From Balneola sp. (GTDB lineage: Bacteria; Bacteroidota; Rhodothermia; Balneolales; Balneolaceae): a DNA stretch of 64,000 nt. Below the pieces are notes generated by a model. The model had not been told where the DNA came from. It did no database searches and was given only the letters and a program-made list of their open reading frames with translations. The translations under genes were made by a program, and so were the position numbers. The stretch spans positions 124,001 through 188,000 of the forward strand of contig JAEPPZ010000001.1 of assembly GCA_017640785.1 (NCBI GenBank), given 5' to 3'. This document shows, in pieces, positions 9,436-19,900 of this stretch. The first letter of the stretch is position 1. Each line of letters starts with the position of its first letter.

Positions 9436-11424
9436 CTACTGTTTACTTATTTTCAACACCTGACCAACTACAATGGTAGATCCTGAAATACCATTTAAAC
9501 TTCTTAATGAAGATATACTCACTCCAAAGCTTTCTGCTATTTCGCCCAAAGTATCATTCTTTCTAACGGTATAGGTTTTATATCCATTTGCCGAAACGGA
9601 AGCAGAAGCTAGTAAAATATTCTCGCCTCTTCTTTGCTTTCTTTCCAATTCCTGTTTCTGGCTGTAACTCATCGAGTTTACTTTTGAATAATGATCTCTA
9701 TTCTTTGAAGGCACATAAATTGTTAAATTCTGTCCCACACGAATTGTGTTTCCAATACCATTCCAGGCTCTTATCTCGAAAGCTCTGACATCATACCACT
9801 CTGCAATGTGACCAACGGTATCACCTGTCTTTACTTTATATGTTAGCTTAGAAGAGTTAGAAGGTGTACTCGAAGGGGTTGAAGTAGAACGTGATCGGCT
9901 TGTATTTGTAATATTTGTAGGTCGATTTGCAGAAATTTTACCCGCACTTCCTGCCGGTAATGGAATTACAAGTTTTTGTCCGGGATGGATAACATTTGAA
10001 AGGTTATCATTGCTTGCGTAAATACCACGAACCGTTGTACCATACTTTTGGGCAATTAATCCAATAGATTCTCCTCTTCTAACTGTATGTACAGTCATAT
10101 CCTGAGCTCTGTTCTCTTTCGGGATTTCTTTATAGGCGATCAGGAATTCTTCCTTTTTCCCAGTTGGTATCTTCAGAGGATATTTATTTCCCGGAGGAGT
10201 AGCCCATCTCAAAAGTTCAGGGTTAAAATCTTTCAATTCATCCACAGAAATTCCTGTTGCTTCAGCAAGAGCATCTAAGGGCATTAAACCATCCACTTCA
10301 ACAACATCATAACTGTATGGTTCTCCTTCATACTTCCTTTCAAAACCAAATTCTTCAGGATTTAATCCGATCATGGCCGTTGCAATAAAACCAGGAACAT
10401 ATCCTCTGGTTTCTCTTGGCAGATAAGGATACGCTTCCCAATAATCTTTTTTCCCGCCTGCTCGTGAGATAGCACGATTTAAACCCCGAGGACTAATGTT
10501 GTAGTTTGCCATTGCTAAATGCCAATCTCCCCAAATATCATAAAGATCTCTTAAGTGGCGTGCAGCAGCGCGAGTTGCTTTTTCAGGGTCTCTTCTTTCA
10601 TCAACCCACCAGTTCACTTCCAGTCCATAAACCCTTCCTGTTGCTGCAATAAATTGCCACATACCAACGGCTGCAGCCCAACTTCTTGCTTTAGGATTCA
10701 AACCACTTTCAATAAAAGCCAAATATGCCAACTCAGAAGGTACTTTTTCTTCTTTAAAAATTTTCTGGATCATCGGCATATACGTTTCAGAACGCTGTAA
10801 CCAAAGTTCCATCACTTCAGGTCTTTTAAGAGTATAGTACACCAAACTGTTTGTCACATATCTATTTTGGATAAGCGGGACATCTGTTTTGGTTAACATA
10901 ACATCTTTTGGAAAATCAAAGTCTTCGTTCAAATAAGCATCGTCATCAGCGAAAAGCTCTTCCTGGATTGCGAATATTTCACCTTGAGCTTCATTTGCTG
11001 ACTCTGAAATTCCATAGAATTGTCTGTATTCTGAAATCACGGCTCTTGAAAGCTCCACAAATCTACGGTCAGATCTTAGTTCAGGGTAGTCATCCAGCAA
11101 TGCTTGAGAAGCATTTACCGCATCATTGATATGAGTTTCTGCTTCCAGTGGATTATCATCTAATTGTGATTCCAAACTCAACACATGTAATTGATAGATG
11201 TCCGTTATTCTTCTAAGAATATCCTTTTGAAAAGAATCTAGCTCAATAGTTATGGGATCCCTTTCAGGTTTTGATTCGATAACCTTGTTTTCCAAAGGAT
11301 TTGGAACTGTTAAAAGACGCAACGGCATCTTTTCAGTCTTAATCAATGTACTGTCTTGTGCAAAAACAGATGTAGTACACAACAATAGTGCACCACAAGA
11401 AATCTTTGTAAAAATCTTATGCAT
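9436..11424 (-). CDS. MltD-like membrane-bound lytic transglycosylase with three LysM domains
   Basis: 662 residues: signal peptide (cleavage near FAQ, 23), a helical spacer, a goose-lysozyme-like SLT domain with catalytic Glu239 in AFIESGLNP and the AAVGMWQF motif (251-258), then three LysM peptidoglycan-binding repeats at about 438-485, 526-572 and 614-660, separated by Ser/Thr-rich linkers. It cleaves the glycan between MurNAc and GlcNAc with formation of a 1,6-anhydro end. The signal peptide has no clear lipobox, unlike E. coli MltD, so it may be soluble periplasmic or loosely attached. First gene of the envelope cluster. Confidence 0.9.
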   Translation of the reverse strand: MHKIFTKISCGALLLCTTSVFAQDSTLIKTEKMPLRLLTVPNPLENKVIESKPERDPITIELDSFQKDILRRITDIYQLHVLSLESQLDDNPLEAETHINDAVNASQALLDDYPELRSDRRFVELSRAVISEYRQFYGISESANEAQGEIFAIQEELFADDDAYLNEDFDFPKDVMLTKTDVPLIQNRYVTNSLVYYTLKRPEVMELWLQRSETYMPMIQKIFKEEKVPSELAYLAFIESGLNPKARSWAAAVGMWQFIAATGRVYGLEVNWWVDERRDPEKATRAAARHLRDLYDIWGDWHLAMANYNISPRGLNRAISRAGGKKDYWEAYPYLPRETRGYVPGFIATAMIGLNPEEFGFERKYEGEPYSYDVVEVDGLMPLDALAEATGISVDELKDFNPELLRWATPPGNKYPLKIPTGKKEEFLIAYKEIPKENRAQDMTVHTVRRGESIGLIAQKYGTTVRGIYASNDNLSNVIHPGQKLVIPLPAGSAGKISANRPTNITNTSRSRSTSTPSSTPSNSSKLTYKVKTGDTVGHIAEWYDVRAFEIRAWNGIGNTIRVGQNLTIYVPSKNRDHYSKVNSMSYSQKQELERKQRRGENILLASASVSANGYKTYTVRKNDTLGEIAESFGVSISSLRSLNGISGSTIVVGQVLKISKQ

Positions 11425-11526
11425 ATTTGTCTGTAGTTTTTAACTCAATAAAAGTAGTAAATAAATGCCATAATTAAAGAAAAAAGGCACTTTTAATCCT
11501 CGGTTGTCAACACAATTCGAGAAACG

Positions 11527-13248
11527 TTATTGTTTCGAAGAAATAGATTTTTCGAACTTATTTTCCTGACCAGTCCAACCCTGAACAACCGGCCATCTTC
11601 TACCTGATCCAAAAGCTTTAGCTGACATTTTTAAACCGGGCGCCGACTGATATCTTTTGTGCTCATTGATATCAACTAAACTAAGAATTTTATCAACCAG
11701 TTTTTCTTCAAAACCTTTGTTAATGATCTCCTCTCTTGAAAGCTGTTGCTCAAGGTAGTATTCAAGAATAGTGTCCAAAGTTCCGTAATCAGGTAAAGAA
11801 TCTGAATCTTTTTGATCTGGCCTTAATTCGGCACTTGGTTCTTTCTCAATTATAGAATTTGGGATCACTTCTTTCTGATAATATCTCTGGTTTAACCACT
11901 TGCACATTCCGTACACTTCTGTTTTATACAGATCTGAAATGATGCCCAGGCCGCCCGCCATATCGCCGTATAAAGTACAATAGCCTACCGCCGTTTCTGA
12001 TTTATTTCCTGTATTCAATAGCATATAACCAAATTTATTAGCCATGGCCATCAGCAAATCTCCTCTGGTTCTACTTTGAAGATTTTCTTCAGCTACATTA
12101 AATTCTGTTCCTTCAAAAACCGGTTTCAGCTGATCCAAATAAGAATCATAAATTGATTTTATAGCAATTTTATGCAACTTAATTCCCAGATTTTGAGCAA
12201 GAGTTTCAGAATCAGAAACACTTCCATCTGAAGAAAATTCGGAAGGCATTGTAACTGCTATTACATTTTCAGCACCAAGCGCTTCTTTAGCGATTACTGC
12301 AACCAAGGCTGAGTCAATTCCTCCACTCAATCCAAAAATTACTTTCATTGCCGCTTTAGATTTTCTTAAATAATCCTGAACGCCAAGCACCAAGCCATTG
12401 AACATACTTTCAATACTTTCAGGCGCATCTAGTCGATCCGACGTATCTCCAATAACATCCACTTCTTTAGTTGATGGATCGAATTCAACATCGATGTAAG
12501 TACTCGCAAATCTTTTGGCTCTACTTTTTATCTCACCATTTTTATTGAGTGCCAGAGAATCCCCATCAAAAATAAGTTCGGTATTTGCACCAACCTGATT
12601 CACATAAAACAAAGGGATGTTCAGTTCATCTGCATGCTTCTGAAGCATTTCTACCCGGCTTATCGGTTTTGTTTTTGTAAATGGAGAAGCAGACACATTT
12701 ATAATAGCTTCTGCACCTTTTTTCGCCAATTCTTCGGCTGGATTAACTGAATACGTATGGTAATTGATCTCATTATCATTATACCAGATATCTTCACAAA
12801 CGGTAATTCCAAAAGAAACACCATTTATCGAGATCGGCTCGAACTCATTACCAGGTTCAAAATATCTGAGATCATCAAAAACATCATAAGTTGGTAATAG
12901 TGCTTTATGAACTCTGCCTATTTCCTTCCCATGTTGAGCCACAATTGCTGAATTGAATATCTTTCTGCCTATTCCATTATTTTCTGAAATTGAACCGAAT
13001 ATAACTGCAGTTTCTCCTGTAGATTCAATCAGTTCATTATTAATCCGGTAGCAAGACTCACGAAATACAGCCCTTTCAAGAAGGTCTTGTGGAGGATAGC
13101 CACAAACTACCAATTCCGGCAAAATCAGAATATCAATTCCATCTTCAGAAGCTTGTAATATTGCTTCTGTGATCAACTTTTTATTCCCGATCAGGTCACC
13201 AATGGTGGGATTAAGTTGTGCTAAGCGTATTGTAGAAGATTTTTTCAT
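11527..13248 (-). CDS. nadE: Glutamine-hydrolysing NAD+ synthase
   Basis: 573 residues, two domains. The N-terminal nitrilase-type amidotransferase (about 1-265) has the triad Glu45 (LPELVVCGYPP), Lys115 (VHKALLPTYDVFDD) and Cys151 (TVCEDIW). The C-terminal ATP-pyrophosphatase synthase has the P-loop SGGIDS near residue 300 and GNKSE downstream. It amidates nicotinate adenine dinucleotide to NAD using glutamine. It is a single gene, with about 100 bases to mltD on one side and 75 bases to the response regulator on the other. Confidence 0.94.
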   Translation of the reverse strand: MKKSSTIRLAQLNPTIGDLIGNKKLITEAILQASEDGIDILILPELVVCGYPPQDLLERAVFRESCYRINNELIESTGETAVIFGSISENNGIGRKIFNSAIVAQHGKEIGRVHKALLPTYDVFDDLRYFEPGNEFEPISINGVSFGITVCEDIWYNDNEINYHTYSVNPAEELAKKGAEAIINVSASPFTKTKPISRVEMLQKHADELNIPLFYVNQVGANTELIFDGDSLALNKNGEIKSRAKRFASTYIDVEFDPSTKEVDVIGDTSDRLDAPESIESMFNGLVLGVQDYLRKSKAAMKVIFGLSGGIDSALVAVIAKEALGAENVIAVTMPSEFSSDGSVSDSETLAQNLGIKLHKIAIKSIYDSYLDQLKPVFEGTEFNVAEENLQSRTRGDLLMAMANKFGYMLLNTGNKSETAVGYCTLYGDMAGGLGIISDLYKTEVYGMCKWLNQRYYQKEVIPNSIIEKEPSAELRPDQKDSDSLPDYGTLDTILEYYLEQQLSREEIINKGFEEKLVDKILSLVDINEHKRYQSAPGLKMSAKAFGSGRRWPVVQGWTGQENKFEKSISSKQ

Positions 13249-13288
13249 TGCTGAAAGATAGTGCTGATTATAACAAATGGCGAAAAAT

Positions 13289-13306
13289 TGATCTTATCTA
13301 AGATCA
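13289..13306. promoter_or_regulatory. Short palindrome upstream of nadE
   Basis: An 8-bp perfect inverted repeat, TGATCTTA and TAAGATCA with two bases between, lies 41 bases upstream of the nadE start and just past the response regulator stop. The loop is too small for a good terminator, so an operator is as likely. No regulator is identified. Confidence 0.3.
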
Positions 13307-13322
13307 GATTTAATGAATTGCA

Positions 13323-13706
13323 TTAAGCACGTTGAAATGACTCAATATCTTTATTGATTGAGGCTGTAATTTCTCCAACTTCAAAAGGTTTTTGTAAGTA
13401 GCTGCAAATTAAACCTGATTCAAGAGCCTCTTCGATTTCCGGTATTTTATGATATCCTGACAGGATATTAAACGGACAAGCTTTATAAAACTCCTGGGCT
13501 TTTCTGATAAACTCTAGTCCGTTCATTCCGGGCATCTTCATATCTGAAATTATCAAATCGAAAGAGTCATCTTCTGACAATATCTCCAATCCTTTCTCAG
13601 GACTTCTTGCTGTAACAATTTCGAAATTCTCTGCTAATAAATTTTCAAACAAAAACAGGTTCATTGCTTCATCATCAACGTAAAGCACTTTTTTCAAGTT
13701 TGACAT
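13323..13706 (-). CDS. Single-domain response regulator
   Basis: 127 residues, receiver domain only. Acidic pocket Asp11/Asp12, phosphoacceptor Asp55 in IISDMKMPGMNG, switch Ser83 in ILSGY and Lys106 in LQKPF are all present. There is no output domain, so it acts by protein contact or as a relay rather than by binding DNA. Its start is directly adjacent to the stop of the histidine kinase (13707), so the two are co-expressed and probably cognate. Confidence 0.9.
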   Translation of the reverse strand: MSNLKKVLYVDDEAMNLFLFENLLAENFEIVTARSPEKGLEILSEDDSFDLIISDMKMPGMNGLEFIRKAQEFYKACPFNILSGYHKIPEIEEALESGLICSYLQKPFEVGEITASINKDIESFQRA

Positions 13707-16700
13707 CTAAGTTTTTGGTATCTCTTTTTTGAATTCTAATTTTACAGTTGTTCCTTTATCGACAATTGAATCAATTTCTATATCGCCGTTTAATTCTTTT
13801 ATAATGTTGTAGACAATAGATAAGCCTAATCCCGTACCTTTTCCTTGTTCTTTTGTGGTAAAGAAAGGATCAAAAATCTTATTCAGCAATTCATCAGGAA
13901 TTCCACAACCTGAATCCGTTATAGAAATTATTGTTTTGTCTTCTGTTTCTTTTGCTGAAATTGATATTTCTCCATCGCCTTCTATGGCATGAATTGAGTT
14001 GGTTATCAGATTAGAAAAAACCTGATATAATTTACCTTCATTACCAATGATAAATATATCCTTATTTGCATACTCACGAGATACATTTATTCTGTTTTTC
14101 AGATCATGATCCAGAATCGTAAGTGTGTCATCTATGACTTTATTTAAAAATACTTTGTTGTTGATCTTATCCGAAGTAGTAGTAAATGCACCTAGACTTT
14201 TTGTAATGTTCATGATCTTATCTACTCCCAGATCTATGCCAACCAGAACAGTCTCAAAGGTCTCTTTGTCTTTAATTAAAATTTCAGAATTATTCTGTTC
14301 TGTGATCTGCTTTATAATTTCTTTTCCGGACTTTATATAGTTTAACGGATTGTTTATTTCATGTGCAATACCTGCTGTTAGCACCCCCAAAGCAGCCATT
14401 TTCTCTGTTTGCACCAATTTAGTATGCGCTTCTTCAAGGTTTTTATATGCTTCCTTTAAGTTTCGGTTTTGCATATCTATTTCTTCTGTTCTTCTACTAA
14501 CCAATTTTCTTAGGGTCTCTCTTTGCTTGATCAGATAAAGAACCCTTAGTCTGTATATAAAATATCCAATAGCGATTAAGCTCAGAATACTCAAAAGTAT
14601 GAACCAGGGTTCCTGATAAAATGGTTTTTTAATTAAAAAACTTACTGCTTTCTGTTCGCTCCAATCTCCTGATTCAACTCTGCCTTTTACCAAAAGCGTA
14701 TATTTTCCCGGATTTAGATTTGTATATCGAATCGGACTATTTGAAATATCTGATGTTAAATTCCAGCCCTCTTCAAAACCTTCCAACTTATATTGAAATG
14801 ACATTGCATCTTCATTAAAGAATGAGATAGCTCTGAATTTCAATTCAACGCTATTCTCATCATAGCTTATTGATCTATCAGATTGTTCAGTAAGTATTGT
14901 ACCCTCAAGTGTCCTGAACTCTTTAAGCTCAATATTTGGGATAAAATCTGTATTTATTTCCTCACTATTTTCTAAGACTGAAACCCCGGCATCGGTCCCT
15001 ATCCAAATATCTCCTTTTGTATCTTCAACTAAAGCATTTCTATTAATTTCGTTACCGATCAATCCATTTCCTTTATTGTACTGGATTAATTCCTTGCCAT
15101 CTGTTTTAAAAATACCGTCGTTTGTACCAACCCATAAATTGTTTTCGGAATCTCTCATTATTGAGTAAGCCGGATTTCTGCCAAGTTCTAAAGCATCATA
15201 TCTGACTATTTTTCCTTCTTTTAATTTCCCTAAACCCGCTTCGGTAGCTACTAAGTACTCATCATTCCATATCTCAATATCATAAGTACTATTTAATGAT
15301 TGCTCATCTACAACATATTTTTGAGTGTATGTACCATCAGTAATATAAACTCCCTGGCTGGATAAAATGGCTAGCTTGTCATTTTCAATTGTGACAAGGT
15401 TTCTTATCCCATCAAAATAGCCAAAAAGCTGTAGTTTTTGATCTGTAATTTTATAAACTGAATTAGAATTAGCTACTAACAAATCGCCTTTATATAAGCT
15501 TAATGAAGTAACTACATTGTTCAGAATTTTGGAATCGTATGGCCGGATCTTACCATTTTTAATGCTGATCAATCCACCATTTGAAAGTGCTAAGAAAATT
15601 CGTCCGTCATTTGTTTGCTCCATATCTAAAATTCTGGTAACAAAGTTTGGATACCGATTCCTTAGATCTATGGAAGTTATTCTCCCTTTATCATAGAAGT
15701 TTAAAGCCCTTGGATTGGCAAGTACAATACGCCCGTCAACACCTTCAAGAATACTGCTTACTTCATCTTCAATCAGGTTTGTATTACTGTTAAAGTTTCT
15801 AAATCTCATTAAGTTGAACTTGAATAGCCCTCTGTTATCACCAACCCAGTAGTTATTTTCGGCATCAACGAAGATCTGGTTACTTAACAAATTTTGCTGA
15901 CGTGCTAATACTTTGAGAGGTTTCCAATCGCCGGTCTCTTCATCAACAAATGAAGCAACACTAAAACTGCTGTAATAGATTCGTCCATTTTCATCTATTT
16001 CTAAGCTGTATTTTTTAAAACTTGATTCTGAGAAAATTCCGAGCTCATCTGAGATCAACTCATAATTTTCTTCTGTTATTTTCCCAATCCAGTTTAGTCC
16101 CAACAAGTAATAAGAGTTGTTGTGTTTATTGATAGTGAGAACATTCTTGCTCTGAAAATCGAACTCATTCAATTTGCTATAAACAATCTCATCCCCCTCT
16201 AATGTAAAAACACCTTCTTTTGTAGTTATATAGAGTTGGCCTTCTATGTCAACAAAATTATTGATCAAAGCTTCTTTTCCATCAATACTTAACTCTGTAA
16301 GCTTCCAATCAGAGCGGTCATCAAATAAATGGTAAACTTGATTTTTAAAGCCAAGGAAAACTTCATCATTTGCTGTTTTGAAAGAAAAGGAGGCTCGGTA
16401 ATTTGGCCAGGAATCCGGAGTTTTTACTTCTGTCCATTCATTGTTTGTATAGTATTGGACGGTCAGTCCTTCTTTATTATAGCCTGCAACCCAGATTCTA
16501 CCACGACCATCTTTTTGTATATAAGAGTGTTCTGTAAATGGCAATCCCAATGAATCGGGAAACAAATACCATTCAGAAGCATCGTAAGTTGTTACTCCCC
16601 TTGAGGTTATAAACCACATTACCATATTGTCTGCCTGGGAAATCGAATAAACCGAATTCGAAGGCATTCCATCCGTTGTAGAATATGTTTTTGCGGGATA

Positions 16701-16877
16701 GAACTGACCGAGAAGTGTCGTAGGGACTAGCCAACTTGTAAATACGATTAAGAAAAAAGAATAGCGAAATTTCACATCAAAAATATTTGAAAATTGTGAC
16801 CAAAGGTACAACGAATCTAAACGAAAGGCGATGTAATTATTAAGCGTAACCAAACTTAAACCAACATTATAATTCAA
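13707..16877 (-). CDS. Hybrid-like two-component sensor histidine kinase with beta-propeller sensor
   Basis: Up to 1056 residues. A periplasmic two-bladed-propeller sensor (Reg_prop repeats such as IWVGTDAGV and LWVGTNDGIF, about 60-660), a Y_Y_Y domain (about 680-770), one membrane helix (about 775-795), a coiled linker and a HisKA/HATPase kinase: phospho-His839 in AGIAHEINNPLNY, N box near 955-962, DSGCG at 988 and GKGTGLGLS. The listed ATG gives 34 extra residues before a convincing signal peptide; a GTG at 16773-16775 (VKFRYSFFLIV) is a better start. The Y_Y_Y architecture in Bacteroidota often senses glycans. Here no DNA-binding output is fused; the adjacent receiver protein is the likely partner. 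Confidence 0.88.
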   Translation of the reverse strand: MNYNVGLSLVTLNNYIAFRLDSLYLWSQFSNIFDVKFRYSFFLIVFTSWLVPTTLLGQFYPAKTYSTTDGMPSNSVYSISQADNMVMWFITSRGVTTYDASEWYLFPDSLGLPFTEHSYIQKDGRGRIWVAGYNKEGLTVQYYTNNEWTEVKTPDSWPNYRASFSFKTANDEVFLGFKNQVYHLFDDRSDWKLTELSIDGKEALINNFVDIEGQLYITTKEGVFTLEGDEIVYSKLNEFDFQSKNVLTINKHNNSYYLLGLNWIGKITEENYELISDELGIFSESSFKKYSLEIDENGRIYYSSFSVASFVDEETGDWKPLKVLARQQNLLSNQIFVDAENNYWVGDNRGLFKFNLMRFRNFNSNTNLIEDEVSSILEGVDGRIVLANPRALNFYDKGRITSIDLRNRYPNFVTRILDMEQTNDGRIFLALSNGGLISIKNGKIRPYDSKILNNVVTSLSLYKGDLLVANSNSVYKITDQKLQLFGYFDGIRNLVTIENDKLAILSSQGVYITDGTYTQKYVVDEQSLNSTYDIEIWNDEYLVATEAGLGKLKEGKIVRYDALELGRNPAYSIMRDSENNLWVGTNDGIFKTDGKELIQYNKGNGLIGNEINRNALVEDTKGDIWIGTDAGVSVLENSEEINTDFIPNIELKEFRTLEGTILTEQSDRSISYDENSVELKFRAISFFNEDAMSFQYKLEGFEEGWNLTSDISNSPIRYTNLNPGKYTLLVKGRVESGDWSEQKAVSFLIKKPFYQEPWFILLSILSLIAIGYFIYRLRVLYLIKQRETLRKLVSRRTEEIDMQNRNLKEAYKNLEEAHTKLVQTEKMAALGVLTAGIAHEINNPLNYIKSGKEIIKQITEQNNSEILIKDKETFETVLVGIDLGVDKIMNITKSLGAFTTTSDKINNKVFLNKVIDDTLTILDHDLKNRINVSREYANKDIFIIGNEGKLYQVFSNLITNSIHAIEGDGEISISAKETEDKTIISITDSGCGIPDELLNKIFDPFFTTKEQGKGTGLGLSIVYNIIKELNGDIEIDSIVDKGTTVKLEFKKEIPKT

Positions 16878-16897
16878 GCATCGGCTTTAAATTCCAA

Positions 16898-16930
16898 AAA
16901 AGGGAGACTTTTAATCAAAGCCTCCCTTTT
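16898..16930 (-). terminator. Terminator after the tricorn-like protease gene
   Basis: A 9-bp stem (16898-16906 with 16922-16930) contains a further CTTT/AAAG pairing inside the loop and carries T residues on both outer sides. It lies 27 bases after the stop of the minus-strand protease gene, before the kinase gene is reached from the other end. Confidence 0.75.
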
Positions 16931-16956
16931 CAATTTTGTTACTATGAAGTTAATTC

Positions 16957-19900
16957 TTACTCATCCACTTCTTTCATTAATTCTTCAATTGCTCTTTCCA
17001 ATTGTTGATCGCGACCTGAGTTTATAACTCCAGGCATATTCTTAACCTTAACATCCGGTTCGGTTTGTAGATTTTCCATCCAGCGACCGGCTTTATCTTT
17101 AGCACTTACAGGTACAACTCCCCAGTATCCACCATTTGGCAAACCCTCCCATCCTGCAAAACTACAGGTTCCCGGAACAGGCATTCCTAAGGTGATCCCG
17201 ATCTTCAGATCCGTATAACCCTGAGCGTAACAATGACCGTCAGAATAATTGCTTTCGTTGAACATAGTTAGTGTTGGTTTTGTCCAACGAGAAGTCGGCT
17301 CACCCCCAACTACTTTTGCAGCTGTAGCGTAAGTGATGAATTCTTCACCCGTAAAGAACATTGCAAGATCGGCAACTAAGTCGCCACCACCATTAAATCG
17401 GGTATCCACGATGATTCCTTTTGCTTCCAGATATTTACCCAACATATCTTCGTAAATATCGCGATAAGGACCGTCTCCCATTCCGGGAATGTGAACATAT
17501 CCTAGCTGACCTTTACTCTTTTCAGCTACTTCTTCTTCATTCATTCTAACAAATCGATCGTATAACAATCCACGTTCTGCTCCTAAAGAAATTGGCTTTA
17601 CGGTAACTTGTTTAGCATTTTTACCTTTGCTGTCAGTGATTTCAAGAAGCGTAAATTTGTTTGCTTTTCTGTTCAGATAACTTGCCATATCTCTATTTGC
17701 TGAAACTGTTTCGCCGTCAATTTTCTGGATGATCATTCCTTCTTCGATCGCTAAAGCTTCTTTATCCAATGGACCACCATCAATAACTTCTGTGATCTTG
17801 ATTCCGTCCCCTTTATGATCGTAATCCCAGAATATTCCAAGAGAAGCTGTGGCATCACCGTTTTCAATATTGTTGCTATATCCTGCGCCGGCGTGAGAAA
17901 CATTCAATTCGCCCAGCATTTCTGATAGTACTTCTGCAAACTCGTATCCATTGGAAGTATGAGGAATATATTTCTGATATTCTTTATAAAGCATATCCCA
18001 ATCATTTCCGTGGAAAGTTGGCTCATAGAAAATATTCTTGGTTCTTATGTACACGTGCTCGAACATTTTTTGCCTCTCTTTGTCCGCATCGTATTCCATT
18101 TCTCCGGAAATTGAAATTCCTTTTGTACTTCCGCCGGAAAGATCCACTTTTGAAATTCTTCCACTGCTCAACAGATAAAGGTTTTCCATTCCTTTATCCC
18201 AAACCAAGCTGCCGCCACCGGTATTCAAGCCGATCAACTTTTTTGTGTCCCGAGTTCTGAGCTCCGTTTCCCAAAGATCGTATCTTCCCTCAAATCTAGA
18301 TAAGTAATATAGTTTCTCCCCATCTTTTGAAAGTGTTGCATCCGAAAGATTACTGGAATGAATGGTAAGTTTAGCTTTTCTGTCCTTCATTCCATCCCAG
18401 TCAAATTCCAAAGATTTCACTTCCTCTTTCTTTTCGTCTTCTTTTTTGTCTTCGGATTCTTCTTCCTTCTTATTCGCTTTTTCGATCTCTTGCATCAACT
18501 CATAATCTTCTTTACTCATGCGGAATTTATCCCAGGCATCCTGATCAAAAAACATTGCATACACATCTGATTGACTGCTTCCACTGGTGGCATAACTTTT
18601 CAATCCGTCACGGTTACTAAACCAGATCATCTGCTTACCTTCATTCATCCATTTAGGTGAATAATCGTAATAACCACTTTCTGTCAAGTTGATTCTTTCC
18701 TTGCCATCTGCTGATAAAAGCAACACTTCACTGTTGTTCAATAGCTTATTCCAATCAACCAGCAACCATTTGCTATCCGGACTCCAGGTAAAATATTTGT
18801 CTCCATCCCGCATATGAAACAGATCTTCCGGAGTAAGCAGATCTACCGTATTACCTGATTCCACATCCTGAATACGAAGCGTTCTTCTTCCGGCGATATA
18901 GGCTAATTTCTTTCCATCCGGAGAATACTCAGGCAGGTAATTGTCTTCTTTAGCTTCAACTACTGCTTCTTCTTTCAAAAGTGTTGAAGCAAAGAAAAAT
19001 GGCTCTTCTTCTCTTACTTTTTCTGATTTGTAGATGCTCCACTTTCCGTTTCTTTCGCTGGAATACACTAAACTTTTCCCATCCGGAGTGAAAGTGATAA
19101 ATCGCTCAGTTTCAGGAGTGTTGGTAATTCTTTTGGTAAGTGAACCATCGATTGAAGTCACGAATACTTCTCCACGGGCAACGAATGCAATTTCTTTTCC
19201 ATTGGGATGAACTGCCATTTCCTGAACACCACCGTTGATAGTGATGAACTTATCAGAATTACTCTTTTCCTGAGTTCTGATGTTCACGTTCACTTTCTTT
19301 GGTTGCTCACCTTCTTTCATGGTGTACAACTCACCATCATATCCGAAAGAAAGCGTTCCATTTCCCATGCTCAGAAAACGAACCGGATGAAGATCAAAAT
19401 TGGTTAACTGAGTATTTTGTGAAGGATTTGCCAACGATAGTTTGTGGACATTAAAATTGCCGCTTTCCTCACTCAGGTAATACAGCGATTTTTCATCTGA
19501 ACTGTAGATCGGCTGACGATCTTCTCCTTCAAAACTGGTGATCATTTTATGAGCTTTACTCTTGGTATCGTAGGTCCAGATATCTCGTGTGATGGAAGAA
19601 GTGTGATGTTTTCTCCACTCATTCTCTCCTCCCTTTTTATCATGATAGACCATTTGCGATCCATCCTTATTAACCTGAACAAACTCAGCAGGAACGGTAA
19701 AGATCTGATCTATTCTTCCACCGTTTATGGGAACAGAATACAATTCAGGTTGAGATCCTGTCGGGTATTGACGATGTTCTTTAGTGTCCATTCGAAGCGC
19801 TCCGAAAACAATATTCTTTCCATCTGCCGAAAAAGTAAAAGGCTTTTCATCATTGGAATGAAAAGTCAATCTATTTGCAGCTCCGCCTTGAGCGCTCATC

